A stretch of DNA of 64,000 bases, taken from CAVVFX01 sp963747535 (GTDB lineage: Bacteria > Acidobacteriota > Terriglobia > Bryobacterales > Bryobacteraceae). The translations under genes were made by a program, and so were the position numbers. Within the stretch, counting starts at the first letter, position 1. The number at the start of each line of letters is the position of its first letter. The notes beneath the pieces were generated by a model. The model ran no database searches, was not told the DNA's origin, and saw nothing but the letters and a program-made list of their open reading frames with translations. Location of the stretch: contig CAVVFX010000022.1 in assembly GCA_963747535.1 (NCBI GenBank), forward strand, positions 186,001 to 250,000, read 5' to 3'. Shown in pieces: positions 15,750-25,089 of this stretch.

Positions 15750-17179
15750 GGCGGATGAGCAACTCTCAAGCAAACTCGTGCCCGGGACGTGCCCGGCTCC
15801 CGGTTACCCGCCGGGATATCCTGAAAACCGCGTCCAACGGCTTCGGCTTTCTGGCGTTCTCGGCGCTCATGGCCGATCGCTCCTACGCGGGGTTGGCCGC
15901 AGCACAGGGTCCGCACTTCAAGCCTCGAGCCAAGAGCGTAATCTTGCTGTTCATGCCGGGCGGCGTTTCCCATGTAGACAGCTTCGATCCCAAGCCCAAA
16001 CTCGCCGAGTTGGACGCCAAACCGGCCAAACTCGAAAGCTACGTGTCAGGCCCCAACCGGAAGTGGTTGAAGTCGCCGTGGAGCTTTCGCACCTACGGAC
16101 AGATCGGCCTCCCTGTGAGCGAACTCTTTCCACACATTACCTCTGTTGTCGATGACCTCACCCTTGTCCGTTCGATGGTGTCGGAGTTTCCCCTGCATGC
16201 CCGCGCTAACGTTTTCTTCCATACCGGACGGAACTTCGGCGGCTTTCCCAGTCTCGGATCCTGGGTCACCTATGGCCTCGGCAGCGTCAACCACAACCTG
16301 CCCGGATACCTCCTGTTGAACCACGGCGACAATCCTCCGGGCGGCATGGAGAATTTTTCTAACGGCTTCCTGCCCGCAACCCATCAGGCGATGAGCGTTC
16401 GCGCGGAAGGCACACCCGTGGACAACATTGTTCCGGTCGACCCCGATCCCGTTCAGCGCTTGAAAATTCAAACGCTTCTCGAACAGGACCACGCGTTTTC
16501 TTCCACCACGCAAAGCGATTCAGGGGTCGATGCAGCAATCGCAAATTTAGAACTGGCGTACCGCATGCAGGCCCTGACGCCCGACGTCCTGAGCCTGGAC
16601 AAAGAGCCGGAGTCGATCAAGAAACTCTACGGTCTCGATGCCGAAAACCAATACCAGCGCTCCTACGGACTGCAATGCCTGCGTGCCCGGCGGTTAGTCG
16701 AATCCGGAGTGCGCTTCGTCGAAGTCACACCGCCCAACCTATTCGGCAACAACGGCACCTGGGACCAGCACAGCGACCTGAAACATGGCCATGAGACCAA
16801 CGCGATGGTGACCGACCAGGCCGTAGCCGCTCTCCTTATCGACCTCCGATCGCGCGGACTCCTGAAAGAAACCCTCGTCATCTGGGCGGGAGAATTCGGG
16901 CGCACCCCGGATACCGGAAATGGCGACGGACGGGACCATCACACTGCCGGCTTTACCATCTGGATGGCAGGAGGCGGAGCCAAAGCCGGCATCATCTACG
17001 GTGCGACCGACGACTTGGGCAACAAGGCAGTGGAGAACACTGTCACTGTTCACGACCTCCACGCCACCATCCTCGAATTACTAGGTCTCGATCACACCAA
17101 ACTCACCTACCGTTTCGGCGGACGCGACGTAACTCTCCCGGACGTTCACGGCCAGACCGTTAAGGCTCTGATCTCCTGA
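15746..17179 (+). CDS. DUF1501 family Tat-exported protein
   Basis: A 477-aa DUF1501 protein (alkaline-phosphatase/sulfatase-like fold). Its start overlaps the stop of the PSD1 gene (ATGA), the usual pairing. The leader has a twin-arginine motif (TRRDILKTASNGFGFLAFSA). Family motifs: VILLFMPGGVSHVDSFDPKP, FPSLGSWVTYGLG, WDQHSDLKHGHETNAMV and IWAGEFGRTPDTGNGDGRDH. The conserved Asp/His residues in the last motif suggest a metal-dependent hydrolase, but no activity is established for the family. Confidence 0.93.
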   Translation: MRRMSNSQANSCPGRARLPVTRRDILKTASNGFGFLAFSALMADRSYAGLAAAQGPHFKPRAKSVILLFMPGGVSHVDSFDPKPKLAELDAKPAKLESYVSGPNRKWLKSPWSFRTYGQIGLPVSELFPHITSVVDDLTLVRSMVSEFPLHARANVFFHTGRNFGGFPSLGSWVTYGLGSVNHNLPGYLLLNHGDNPPGGMENFSNGFLPATHQAMSVRAEGTPVDNIVPVDPDPVQRLKIQTLLEQDHAFSSTTQSDSGVDAAIANLELAYRMQALTPDVLSLDKEPESIKKLYGLDAENQYQRSYGLQCLRARRLVESGVRFVEVTPPNLFGNNGTWDQHSDLKHGHETNAMVTDQAVAALLIDLRSRGLLKETLVIWAGEFGRTPDTGNGDGRDHHTAGFTIWMAGGGAKAGIIYGATDDLGNKAVENTVTVHDLHATILELLGLDHTKLTYRFGGRDVTLPDVHGQTVKALIS

Positions 17180-17267
17180 ACGGCATTCCGATAGGAGGTG
17201 ATCCGCTCGGATCTCGATTCCCTGCTAAAGGTACGGCGATCCGAACGGGATCCCAAATAGCCACGCG

Positions 17268-18635
17268 TCACAACACGCGCACGATGACGATGCTTACACG
17301 GGTTGGAACATTGTCACGGACATCGGTGTGAAGCACAACTTGAAAGTGCCAGGGTCCTTCGTGCCGGGGCGCGACCTGCCGCAGCATCGAAAGGAGCCGG
17401 CGCATGCTCAGGACATCGGTCAGAAACTCCTGTGCGATTTGGGTACCTTCAGTATTGACGCCGTTGATCAGCAGCAGGCGGTGGCGATCGTCGATGCCGC
17501 CGATCATAGAGACTAAGGCATAGTCTTCAGGGCGATCCATGCTGGTGGCGGCGGAACTGGGCCAGTATTCGGGAAGTTCGCCCTGGCGCGGATGGCTGTT
17601 GATGACGCGGCGCGGTTTTTCGCCTTGGCCATGCGCAAGGCGGAGCGGCAGCTTGCTGAGGATCGGGTCGAGCCAGCGGTTGGCGTCATCGTGTCCCAGC
17701 AGGATCAGATTCTTGCTCCGGAAATCGTCCCAATTCTGGAAACGGCTCTGGCTAGCATGCACCGGCAGGCCGGCGCGCGTGAGGAATGCCGTCATCGCGA
17801 TGCTGCCGAAGGCTTCGCCCATCTTGGCGTGCCCGATGCCCGGATAAAGGTAGATGAATCCACGCGGAGGAAGATCCAATTGTTTGCGGAACTCTTCCTC
17901 CTGTGCCTGGTTGAGTTGAACCGGATGCGGTAACGAGCCGGCCGGAAGAGGCGAATCTGACGGATGTACTACCGTCGTGAGCGGATTGCTGAAGCAGATG
18001 ACTGCGCCTTGTGGATCGGTCAACCACGGACCCCAGAGTTCAGTAAGTGCGCGATCGAGTGGAATACGAATAGATCTTTTGCCCATGGTCCAGCCGATTG
18101 CGAGGAGACTGGCTGCGACTGCCACTGCGACGGCGAACCACCATACCGGAACAACTGGTCTGGCTGTTGGCGGCGTAACAACGGCTTCCGCGCGGGGCGG
18201 CGGTTCGACAGTTTCGGGGGCGATGATAACAGCGGCTGGTTCCTCGGTGGCAGGTTGCCGGAGTGATGCCCCGAACGAGAAGGTGGGAACGTACCGCCCG
18301 ACCGGAAGGTCGATTCGAACCGAGTCCCGCGCGCCCTCGTTGGCGTAGTATTCCTGAAGCTTTTGTCGCAGCGAAAAAGCCTGGCGCCGAACCACCGAGT
18401 CTTCCCCGGGAGAGTAGTCGTCTCCCCGGTCGAAAACCTCGTGCGCGATCAAGTACTCATTGAGTTTGGGAGCCTCGCCCTTGAGGGTGGATTCACAAAC
18501 GAACCGCAGGAATCGGGAATGGCGTTCCGATCGCTTGAAGGGAACGCTGTTCAGGATGCAAGCGAGTTCGGCGCGGATCGCCCCCTCACCAGGGGGCGTG
18601 GCCATGTCACCGGATTCTACACTGAGTTCTCGCAT
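17268..18635 (-). CDS. Winged-helix transmembrane regulator (acidobacterial type)
   Basis: A 455-aa protein. Residues ~20-120 are a winged-helix-like N-domain common in Acidobacteria (SERHSRFLRFVCESTLKGEA, then SVVRRQAFSLRQKLQEYYA and VGRYVPTF). A Pro-rich linker leads to one transmembrane segment near 165-190 (VVPVWWFAVAVAVAASLLAI). The C-terminal ~250 residues are a possible periplasmic sensor (DLPPRGFIYLYPGIGHAKMG; LILLGHDDANRWLDP). An alternative start at 18605 is possible. It is convergent with the DUF1501 gene and divergent from the TonB-dependent receptor, making it a candidate regulator of both; that is inference. Confidence 0.85.
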   Translation of the reverse strand: MRELSVESGDMATPPGEGAIRAELACILNSVPFKRSERHSRFLRFVCESTLKGEAPKLNEYLIAHEVFDRGDDYSPGEDSVVRRQAFSLRQKLQEYYANEGARDSVRIDLPVGRYVPTFSFGASLRQPATEEPAAVIIAPETVEPPPRAEAVVTPPTARPVVPVWWFAVAVAVAASLLAIGWTMGKRSIRIPLDRALTELWGPWLTDPQGAVICFSNPLTTVVHPSDSPLPAGSLPHPVQLNQAQEEEFRKQLDLPPRGFIYLYPGIGHAKMGEAFGSIAMTAFLTRAGLPVHASQSRFQNWDDFRSKNLILLGHDDANRWLDPILSKLPLRLAHGQGEKPRRVINSHPRQGELPEYWPSSAATSMDRPEDYALVSMIGGIDDRHRLLLINGVNTEGTQIAQEFLTDVLSMRRLLSMLRQVAPRHEGPWHFQVVLHTDVRDNVPTRVSIVIVRVL

Positions 18636-18700
18636 CCTGGCGTATCGTCTAGAATCTATCAGCTTATTGCGAGTGCTTCAACAGTCGGGTTAATCGTGAC

Positions 18701-18736
18701 CCGTAACAGTTCGCGGCCGGGCCCGAACCGTTACGG
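18701..18736. promoter_or_regulatory. 36-bp dyad in the divergent regulator/receptor intergenic region
   Basis: CCGTAAC, one base, GTTCG, a 10-base G/C spacer, CGAAC, one base, GTTACGG: 12 paired positions per arm interrupted by one mismatch. It lies 66 bases upstream of the winged-helix regulator start and ~160 bases upstream of the receptor start. It could be an operator for a dimeric regulator or a leader hairpin. A related GAACCGTT motif recurs at 22425. Confidence 0.6.
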
Positions 18737-18897
18737 ATGGGCGAGGAACAGTTCCCGCTACCGCTAATGGTTGACTTCCTTGACCTGCGACCCTAGAATC
18801 CTCCTGGAGTAACCGCAGTCCACAGTTCGGCAATCCGCCAGTTCGCGGCTGCAGGCGGGCGCCGCAGGGTAGTCATCCAGGTCAGATGGGGAGAGCA

Positions 18898-21800
18898 ATG
18901 ACAAGGTTCAGGATTTCGAAGGCCGTGCCCGGCCTTTTACTCGCGCTCGCTAACATTATCATCGTCGCGACTTTTGTCGATGTGTGCCCGCTTCCGCTGA
19001 ACGGACAGGAAGCTCGGAGCTCGATCACCGGGCGGGTTACGGACCCTGGAGGCGCTGTGATCGTGGGCGCCCGGGTTGAAGGCTTCAATACCGCGACGGG
19101 CGTACGGTCGCGGGCCGTGACCAACGATACGGGAGACTACCTGCTTCCCTATCTGATCCCCGGCGAATACACCGTCACAATTGTCGCGCCCGGTTTCGAG
19201 CAGTTCGTCGGTTCGGCTATAAGTCTTCGCATGGATGACCACCTCACCGTCAATGCCACCATGAAAGTCGGCCAGGCGACGGAGAGCGTCCAGGTGGTCG
19301 CCACGGCGAACGTGTTGGACACTTCCACTTCCTCTATGGGGCAGGTGTTGGGAACCAAGCAGACTCAGGATCTGCCTCTGCAAAACGGGAACCTTTTCTG
19401 GGCCGCCACCTTGTCGCCGGGAGTGGTGGACACCAACACGGCAGCAGGTTACGTTCGCCCGATTGACACGGGACATCCGTCGACGATATCGGTGGACGGA
19501 ACGCTGACCGGCAGCGCTCAGTACACCATCGACGGCGCACCCAACATGTTTGGGAATGTGATGGCCTACTCGCCGCCGCCCGGTATCGTCGAGGAATTCA
19601 AGGTGGTCGGCACGGTATTTGATTCCAGCTACGGCTATTTTCCGGGCGCCACGATCAACTTGAGCCTGAAGTCCGGTACCAATTCACTTCATGGCCAGAT
19701 GTACTACTTCAACCAGAACCCGGCGCTGGGCGCGAACTCGTTCTTCAATAACGAAAGCGGCCAGCAAAAGGCTGTTATGACGCTGCATCGCTGGGGCGCC
19801 ACCGCCAGCGGGCCGGTGTATCTTCCAAAGCTTTATGACGGGCGCAACAAAGCTTTCTGGATGTTCGGCTACGAGGGGCTCAAGAGTTTCGATCCCACTC
19901 CCTTTGGAGTTGCCGCTGTCCCCACAGACGCCGAGAGAGCGGGCAATTTCTCGAGCTTGCTGGCGCTCGGATCCTCTTATCAAATCTACAATCCCTACAG
20001 CAGCGTCCCGACTTCGGGCGGCCTTTACAGCAGAACGCCACTGCCTGGCAATATCATTCCGGCCAGCCAAATCAATCCGGCGGCGGCCGGCATCGCGAAG
20101 CTTTGGGACGAACCGAACCTGCCCGGCACCAACAACGGCGAAAACAACTACACGCTGGGACTCAATTCGCGGGATACGTACCACAACTTTATCGGGCGCG
20201 TGGATTACAACTTTTCAGACAAGGACCGGCTTTATATCCGCGCCGACGAAACCGCCAATCCCCGCCCCCAGGATTACCGCCATAACGGCGCTGAGGGCTG
20301 GACCGTTACGCGAGCCAATGTCGGCGCGGTCATTGATAACGTCTACACATTTTCGCCCACATTTTTTGTCGATGCGCGCTACAGCTACAACCGCTTCACG
20401 GTGGATTACGTACCCAACGATCTGGGTTGGAACCTGGCGGCGCTCGGCTTCTCCAGCACGTTCATCAATCAGATCAAGCAGGTGAATCCGCTGGCTGTCC
20501 GCCTGCCTGCGATTTTGCCATCCGGGTATGCCTACCTCGCCGACCAGCAAAGTTTGAGCACGCAGGCTGACGACACGCATGATTTAGCGATAAATGCCGC
20601 CCGCATCGTCGGCGCTCATACGCTGCGTTTCGGATTCGGCTATCGCCTGCTCCGGCAAAACCTCAATAGTCTGGGAATGTCGGCCGGCATCTTCACTTTC
20701 GCCTCAAATTGGACCGTTGGTCCGGTTAACACCTCGGCGGCCGGTCCGATTGGACAGGGTTTCGCCAGCTTTCTCTACGGCCTGCCCACCAGCGGCAGCT
20801 ACACAATCCCGGCTAACTATGCGGAACAAGGCGCGACCGGAGCCCTCTACCTTCAAGATGACTGGAAGGTCACGCCCAAGCTGACCCTGAGCGCGGGCTT
20901 GCGATATGAGCTACCGGGCGCTTTGACCGAGCGGTACAACCGCAGTGTAGAAGGTTTCAACTTCACCGCGCAGAGTCCGATCGCGGCGCAGGTGATGTCT
21001 AACTACGCAAAGAGCCCGATTCCGCAGGTTCCCGTCGGCCAATTCCAGGTGAATGGCGGGGTGACATTCGCAGGCGTAAACGGCGCGCCCGCAGCCCTAT
21101 GGAATGCTCCCAAAGCGGACTTCATGCCGCGCGTCGGCGTGGCTTACTCCGTGACGCCCAAAACGGTTGTGCGCGCCGGTTATGGCATCTTCGACGTGCC
21201 GCTGGCCATCGTCAACCTGAGTGTGAATCAGACCGGCTTCAGCCAGCTGACCAGCATGGTTCCGACGGTGGACAACGTGAACTTCGTCGCTAATCTCACC
21301 AACCCGTTTCCCAACGGTTTTCTGCCTCCCACGGGTTCCGCCGGAGGACTCTCCACCGGTCTGGGCAATGCGGTCACCGTGTTCAACCAGTCATTGAAGA
21401 CTCCCTATATGGAGCGTTGGCAAGTCGCGGTACAACGGAGCCTCCCAGGCAGATCCGTGCTGGAGGTGTCATACGTGGGTAACCATGCAGTCCGCCAGCT
21501 TCTAACCAGAAACTACGATGCGCTCCCCGATCAGTATCTGAGTCTCGCCCCGGTGCGAGACCAGGCAACCATCAATTCGCTGACCGCTGCGGTTCCCAAT
21601 CCGTTTTACCCGTTGCTGCCGGGAACAAGCCTGTCCGGCTCGACCGTCTCACGTTCGCAACTGTTGCTTCGTTATCCGCAGTTCACCGGCGTGAACGTGC
21701 CGACGAATCAAGGCTACTCGTTCTACGACGCTCTGCAGGCACGCTTTGAGAAACAATTCGCCCAGGGGCTCACGGCGAATGTTTCTTATTCGTGGTCGAA

Positions 21801-22404
21801 GCTCATCGGCGGTCTGGACTATCTGAACGCCGGCGATGTCATGCCGGAGAGAGTGATCAACCCCTCCGACCGCACGCAACGCCTGGTGATTAACTGGATC
21901 TATGCACTGCCCTTCGGCCACGGCCAGCGCTGGTTGAAATCGACGCCTTTCCTCTCCACGTTGGTTGGCGGCTGGCAGGTGCAAGGTGTTTTTACCAAGC
22001 AGAGCGGTCCGCCGTTAGGATTCGGCGATGCGCTGTTGCAGCCCGGAGCGACTCTTGCTGATGTCGCGCTGCCCGCCGGCCAGCGCACTGTCACACATTG
22101 GCTTAATACCGCGGCATTTGTGACAGCCTCCAGCCAGCAGTTGTTGGACAATCTTCAGAATCTCAGCAGTCAATTTTCAGGAATACGCGGAGATGGCATT
22201 CACCAGGTTGACCTGTCCGTGATCAAAGATACACGCATCAAGGAACGATTCACGCTCGAATTGCGCGGGGAAGCCTACAACGCTTTCAACACGCCGATGT
22301 TCGGCGCGCCCAATACCACTCCGACCAGCACCGCGTTTGGCGCGGTCACGACGCAGTTTTCTTATCCGCGAACCATTCAAATCGCGCTGAAAATTCTATT
22401 TTGA
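18898..22404 (+). CDS. TonB-dependent receptor with CarboxypepD_reg domain
   Basis: A 1168-aa outer-membrane receptor of the acidobacterial Oar/SusC-like kind. I chose ATG 18898 because GGGGAG sits four bases before it. A signal peptide (about 40 aa) precedes a carboxypeptidase-regulatory domain (SSITGRVTDPGGAVIVGARV, later GDYLLPYLIPGEYTVTI), a plug-like segment (TISVDGTLTGSAQYTIDGAP) and a long beta-barrel ending in aromatic-rich strands and a terminal Phe. It is followed by a PSD1 and a DUF1501 gene, so it probably imports a product of those enzymes; no SusD gene is present. Confidence 0.93.
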   Translation: MTRFRISKAVPGLLLALANIIIVATFVDVCPLPLNGQEARSSITGRVTDPGGAVIVGARVEGFNTATGVRSRAVTNDTGDYLLPYLIPGEYTVTIVAPGFEQFVGSAISLRMDDHLTVNATMKVGQATESVQVVATANVLDTSTSSMGQVLGTKQTQDLPLQNGNLFWAATLSPGVVDTNTAAGYVRPIDTGHPSTISVDGTLTGSAQYTIDGAPNMFGNVMAYSPPPGIVEEFKVVGTVFDSSYGYFPGATINLSLKSGTNSLHGQMYYFNQNPALGANSFFNNESGQQKAVMTLHRWGATASGPVYLPKLYDGRNKAFWMFGYEGLKSFDPTPFGVAAVPTDAERAGNFSSLLALGSSYQIYNPYSSVPTSGGLYSRTPLPGNIIPASQINPAAAGIAKLWDEPNLPGTNNGENNYTLGLNSRDTYHNFIGRVDYNFSDKDRLYIRADETANPRPQDYRHNGAEGWTVTRANVGAVIDNVYTFSPTFFVDARYSYNRFTVDYVPNDLGWNLAALGFSSTFINQIKQVNPLAVRLPAILPSGYAYLADQQSLSTQADDTHDLAINAARIVGAHTLRFGFGYRLLRQNLNSLGMSAGIFTFASNWTVGPVNTSAAGPIGQGFASFLYGLPTSGSYTIPANYAEQGATGALYLQDDWKVTPKLTLSAGLRYELPGALTERYNRSVEGFNFTAQSPIAAQVMSNYAKSPIPQVPVGQFQVNGGVTFAGVNGAPAALWNAPKADFMPRVGVAYSVTPKTVVRAGYGIFDVPLAIVNLSVNQTGFSQLTSMVPTVDNVNFVANLTNPFPNGFLPPTGSAGGLSTGLGNAVTVFNQSLKTPYMERWQVAVQRSLPGRSVLEVSYVGNHAVRQLLTRNYDALPDQYLSLAPVRDQATINSLTAAVPNPFYPLLPGTSLSGSTVSRSQLLLRYPQFTGVNVPTNQGYSFYDALQARFEKQFAQGLTANVSYSWSKLIGGLDYLNAGDVMPERVINPSDRTQRLVINWIYALPFGHGQRWLKSTPFLSTLVGGWQVQGVFTKQSGPPLGFGDALLQPGATLADVALPAGQRTVTHWLNTAAFVTASSQQLLDNLQNLSSQFSGIRGDGIHQVDLSVIKDTRIKERFTLELRGEAYNAFNTPMFGAPNTTPTSTAFGAVTTQFSYPRTIQIALKILF

Positions 22405-22424
22405 CCCCAGCGCCAGTCCGGTAG

Positions 22425-22444
22425 GGAACCGTTCGGAACCGTTC
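22425..22444. repeat. Direct repeat GGAACCGTTC x2 between receptor and PSD1 gene
   Basis: Two perfect adjacent 10-bp copies (22425-22434, 22435-22444). They share GAACCGTT with the dyad at 18701-18736. A 6-bp stem ATTCCG-CTTG-CGGAAT follows at 22449-22464, without a strong T run. These could be regulator half-sites or a weak attenuator between receptor and PSD1 gene. Confidence 0.5.
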
Positions 22445-22510
22445 GGGGATTCCGCTTGCGGAATTTCTCCGTCATAATCAATACTGCAGAGTTAACGGAA
22501 AAAAGGATCT

Positions 22511-25069
22511 ATGGCAAGACCCGCTCCCCTCCATCTCACTTTCGTAGTATTTTTGTGCGCTATCCCCGCGTTCTCTCAGACGGCGGCGAAAGTTTCATTT
22601 GTCAAAGACGTAGCCCCTCTTCTGTCTGAGAAATGCGTCCAGTGCCACGGCCAAGCCTCCACCATGTCGGACCTGGACCTGCGAACCAAAGAAAGCATGC
22701 TGAAGGGAGGTCAGCACGGCGCCGTGGTGATTGCAGGCAAGAGCGAGCAGAGCATCCTTTACAGACGTATTACCGGAGCGATTCAGCCGCAAATGCCGTT
22801 TGGCGGCCGACTGACCGATTCGCAAATTGCCACCTTGAAGGCCTGGATCGATCAGGGAGCCGAATGGGATCCCGGCGTGGCTGCCATGAAATCAACAGCG
22901 CCTCCCCAGAAGCAGTTCACAGAACGTCAGAAACAGTATTGGGCGTTTCAGCCAGTGGTCAAACCGGACATCCCTTCCGGCCGTTCGAGCGGCAATCCGA
23001 TTGACGCTTTCATCCTCGCGAAACTCGATGACAACAAATTGAAACCCAACCCGCGAGCCGATAAGATCACCCTGATCCGCCGTGCAACTCTAGACCTTAC
23101 CGGTCTGCCGCCGACGCCGGATGAGGTGCAGGCGTTTCTGGCCGATGATTCGCCGGAAGCTTTCGCCAACGTGGTCGATCGTCTACTTGCCTCGCCACGG
23201 TACGGCGAACGCTGGGGCAGGCACTGGCTGGACTTGGCGCGGTATGCGGATAGCAATGGTTTCAAATCGGACGAGACCCGTCCCAATATCTGGCGCTACC
23301 GCGACTACGTCATTCAATCGTTTAACAACGACAAGCCATATGACCGTTTCATTCGCGAGCAGATTGCCGGCGATGAACTTTATCCCAACGATCTCGCCGC
23401 GAGAGTCGGCGTGGCTTTCAATCGGCATTACACTGACGAGACCAACCAGCCAGTCCTGGAGTTGCGCCGCCAGGAATTGCTGAACGACATCACCGACACG
23501 GTGGGCGCGGTGTTTATGGGTATGACATACGGTTGTGCACGTTGTCACGACCACAAGTTCGATCCCATTCTTCATAAAGACTATTACAGCCTGCAGGCCT
23601 TCTTCGCGAATATCCGGGCCGAAGACAATCTTGTCCTGCTCACAGGCGACAAGCTGGAGGCGTACAAGAAGCAGCAGGTCGAATGGGAAGAGAAGACCCA
23701 ACCGATTCGCGACGAGATGAACGCCCTGGTCGCGCCCTTCAAGAAAAAACGCGCCGACTACTACAGCATCCGTTTTTCTACCGGCACCAAAGACGCCTTG
23801 AACACCTCGCCGGAAAAGCGCACTCCTGCCCAGGTGCTGCTCGCTTTCGAGGCCACTCCGCAGATCACTTACAAGAACGAGGACTTCCAGAAGGATCTGA
23901 ACCAGGAGCAGAGGAAACGCTACGCCGAATTGGCCGAAGAGTTGAAGAAGTTCGATTCGACCAAGCCCAATCCGCCGGTTGCGCAGACGATTATTGACGA
24001 CGGTAAAGCCGCACCCCCGACACATGTGCTGGCCGGAGGTTCCTGGGACGTGCCGAAAGAGGAAGTGCAGCCAGGGTTCCTTACCATCATTGATCCTCAA
24101 ACACCCAAAATCACGCCGCCCGAGGGTCTGAATTCGACCGGCCGTCGTTCGGTGCTTGCCAACTGGCTGGCCGACCCGAAGAACCCGTTGACTGCACGCG
24201 TCATGGTTAACCGGATCTGGTCCTATCATTTCGGCACCGGAATCGTCGGTACGCCAAGCGATTTCGGCGTGATGGGAGAGCGACCGGCGAACCCGAAACT
24301 GCTCGATTATCTGGCCGCTTCCTTCGTCGAGAATGGCTGGAGCGTCAAGAAAATGCATCGTATGATCATGCTGTCGAATGCCTACCAGGAATCCTCGGAC
24401 GCGCAGCAGCTAGCCCTGAACAAAGATGCCGATGACAAGCTGTTGTGGCGCTATCCAAGACATCGCGAAGAAGGCGAGGTGATACGCGACTCGATGCTGG
24501 CCGTTAGCGGAAACCTGAATCTCAAAATGGGCGGTCCCGGAGTTCATCCGGAGTTGCCTCCCGGCACTCTGGCGGCCGGCGGCAAGTGGCCGGTGGACAA
24601 GGATCCGAACGATGCCAACCGGCGTAGCGTCTATATTTTTTCCAAGCGGGTAATGACTTATCCCATGTTCGAAGCCTTTGACGCGCCCAATTCGGAAGAG
24701 AGCTGCCCGCGGCGATTCCGCACCGTGATACCATCCCAGGCCCTGGCATTGATGAACGACAGCATGGTGCTGAAGTGGTCGCAATCGCTGGCTGACCGGG
24801 TGCTCAACGATAACGGTTTGAAGACGGATCAGCAGGTGGACCGGGCATTTCGTCTGGTACTCTCTCGCGCGCCCAAACCCGAAGAGAAGCAGGCCATTCT
24901 GGACTTCTTAGCCAGGCAGTCCGCGCTGCTCGAAGGCCGGCTCGAGAAACACGAGAGTGTGCCTTTGCCGGATAAGATGCCGCAAGGAATGGATCCAGCG
25001 CGCGTCGCGGCTTTCGCCGACTTTTGCCACAGTCTACTAAACTCGAATGAATTCCTGTACGTGAATTAG
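22511..25069 (+). CDS. PSCyt1/DUF1549/DUF1553 secreted cytochrome-like protein, second copy
   Basis: An 852-aa paralogue of the protein at 12465, with a shorter central insert. Leader ends ...IPAFSQ. The PSCyt1 heme motif is CVQCH at residues 42-46, followed by SDLDLRTKESMLKGGQHG and MPFGGRL. DUF1549 carries HWLDLARYADSNGFKSDE and GCARCHDHKFDP. The C-terminal DUF1553 domain has LTARVMVNRIWSYHFGTGIV and ends in NSNEFLYVN. AAAAGG lies near the ATG. Transcribed after the receptor and before a DUF1501 gene, so this is a receptor-linked version of the module. Confidence 0.93.
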   Translation: MARPAPLHLTFVVFLCAIPAFSQTAAKVSFVKDVAPLLSEKCVQCHGQASTMSDLDLRTKESMLKGGQHGAVVIAGKSEQSILYRRITGAIQPQMPFGGRLTDSQIATLKAWIDQGAEWDPGVAAMKSTAPPQKQFTERQKQYWAFQPVVKPDIPSGRSSGNPIDAFILAKLDDNKLKPNPRADKITLIRRATLDLTGLPPTPDEVQAFLADDSPEAFANVVDRLLASPRYGERWGRHWLDLARYADSNGFKSDETRPNIWRYRDYVIQSFNNDKPYDRFIREQIAGDELYPNDLAARVGVAFNRHYTDETNQPVLELRRQELLNDITDTVGAVFMGMTYGCARCHDHKFDPILHKDYYSLQAFFANIRAEDNLVLLTGDKLEAYKKQQVEWEEKTQPIRDEMNALVAPFKKKRADYYSIRFSTGTKDALNTSPEKRTPAQVLLAFEATPQITYKNEDFQKDLNQEQRKRYAELAEELKKFDSTKPNPPVAQTIIDDGKAAPPTHVLAGGSWDVPKEEVQPGFLTIIDPQTPKITPPEGLNSTGRRSVLANWLADPKNPLTARVMVNRIWSYHFGTGIVGTPSDFGVMGERPANPKLLDYLAASFVENGWSVKKMHRMIMLSNAYQESSDAQQLALNKDADDKLLWRYPRHREEGEVIRDSMLAVSGNLNLKMGGPGVHPELPPGTLAAGGKWPVDKDPNDANRRSVYIFSKRVMTYPMFEAFDAPNSEESCPRRFRTVIPSQALALMNDSMVLKWSQSLADRVLNDNGLKTDQQVDRAFRLVLSRAPKPEEKQAILDFLARQSALLEGRLEKHESVPLPDKMPQGMDPARVAAFADFCHSLLNSNEFLYVN

Positions 25070-25089
25070 CCAAGAAAGAGATTTGCCAC

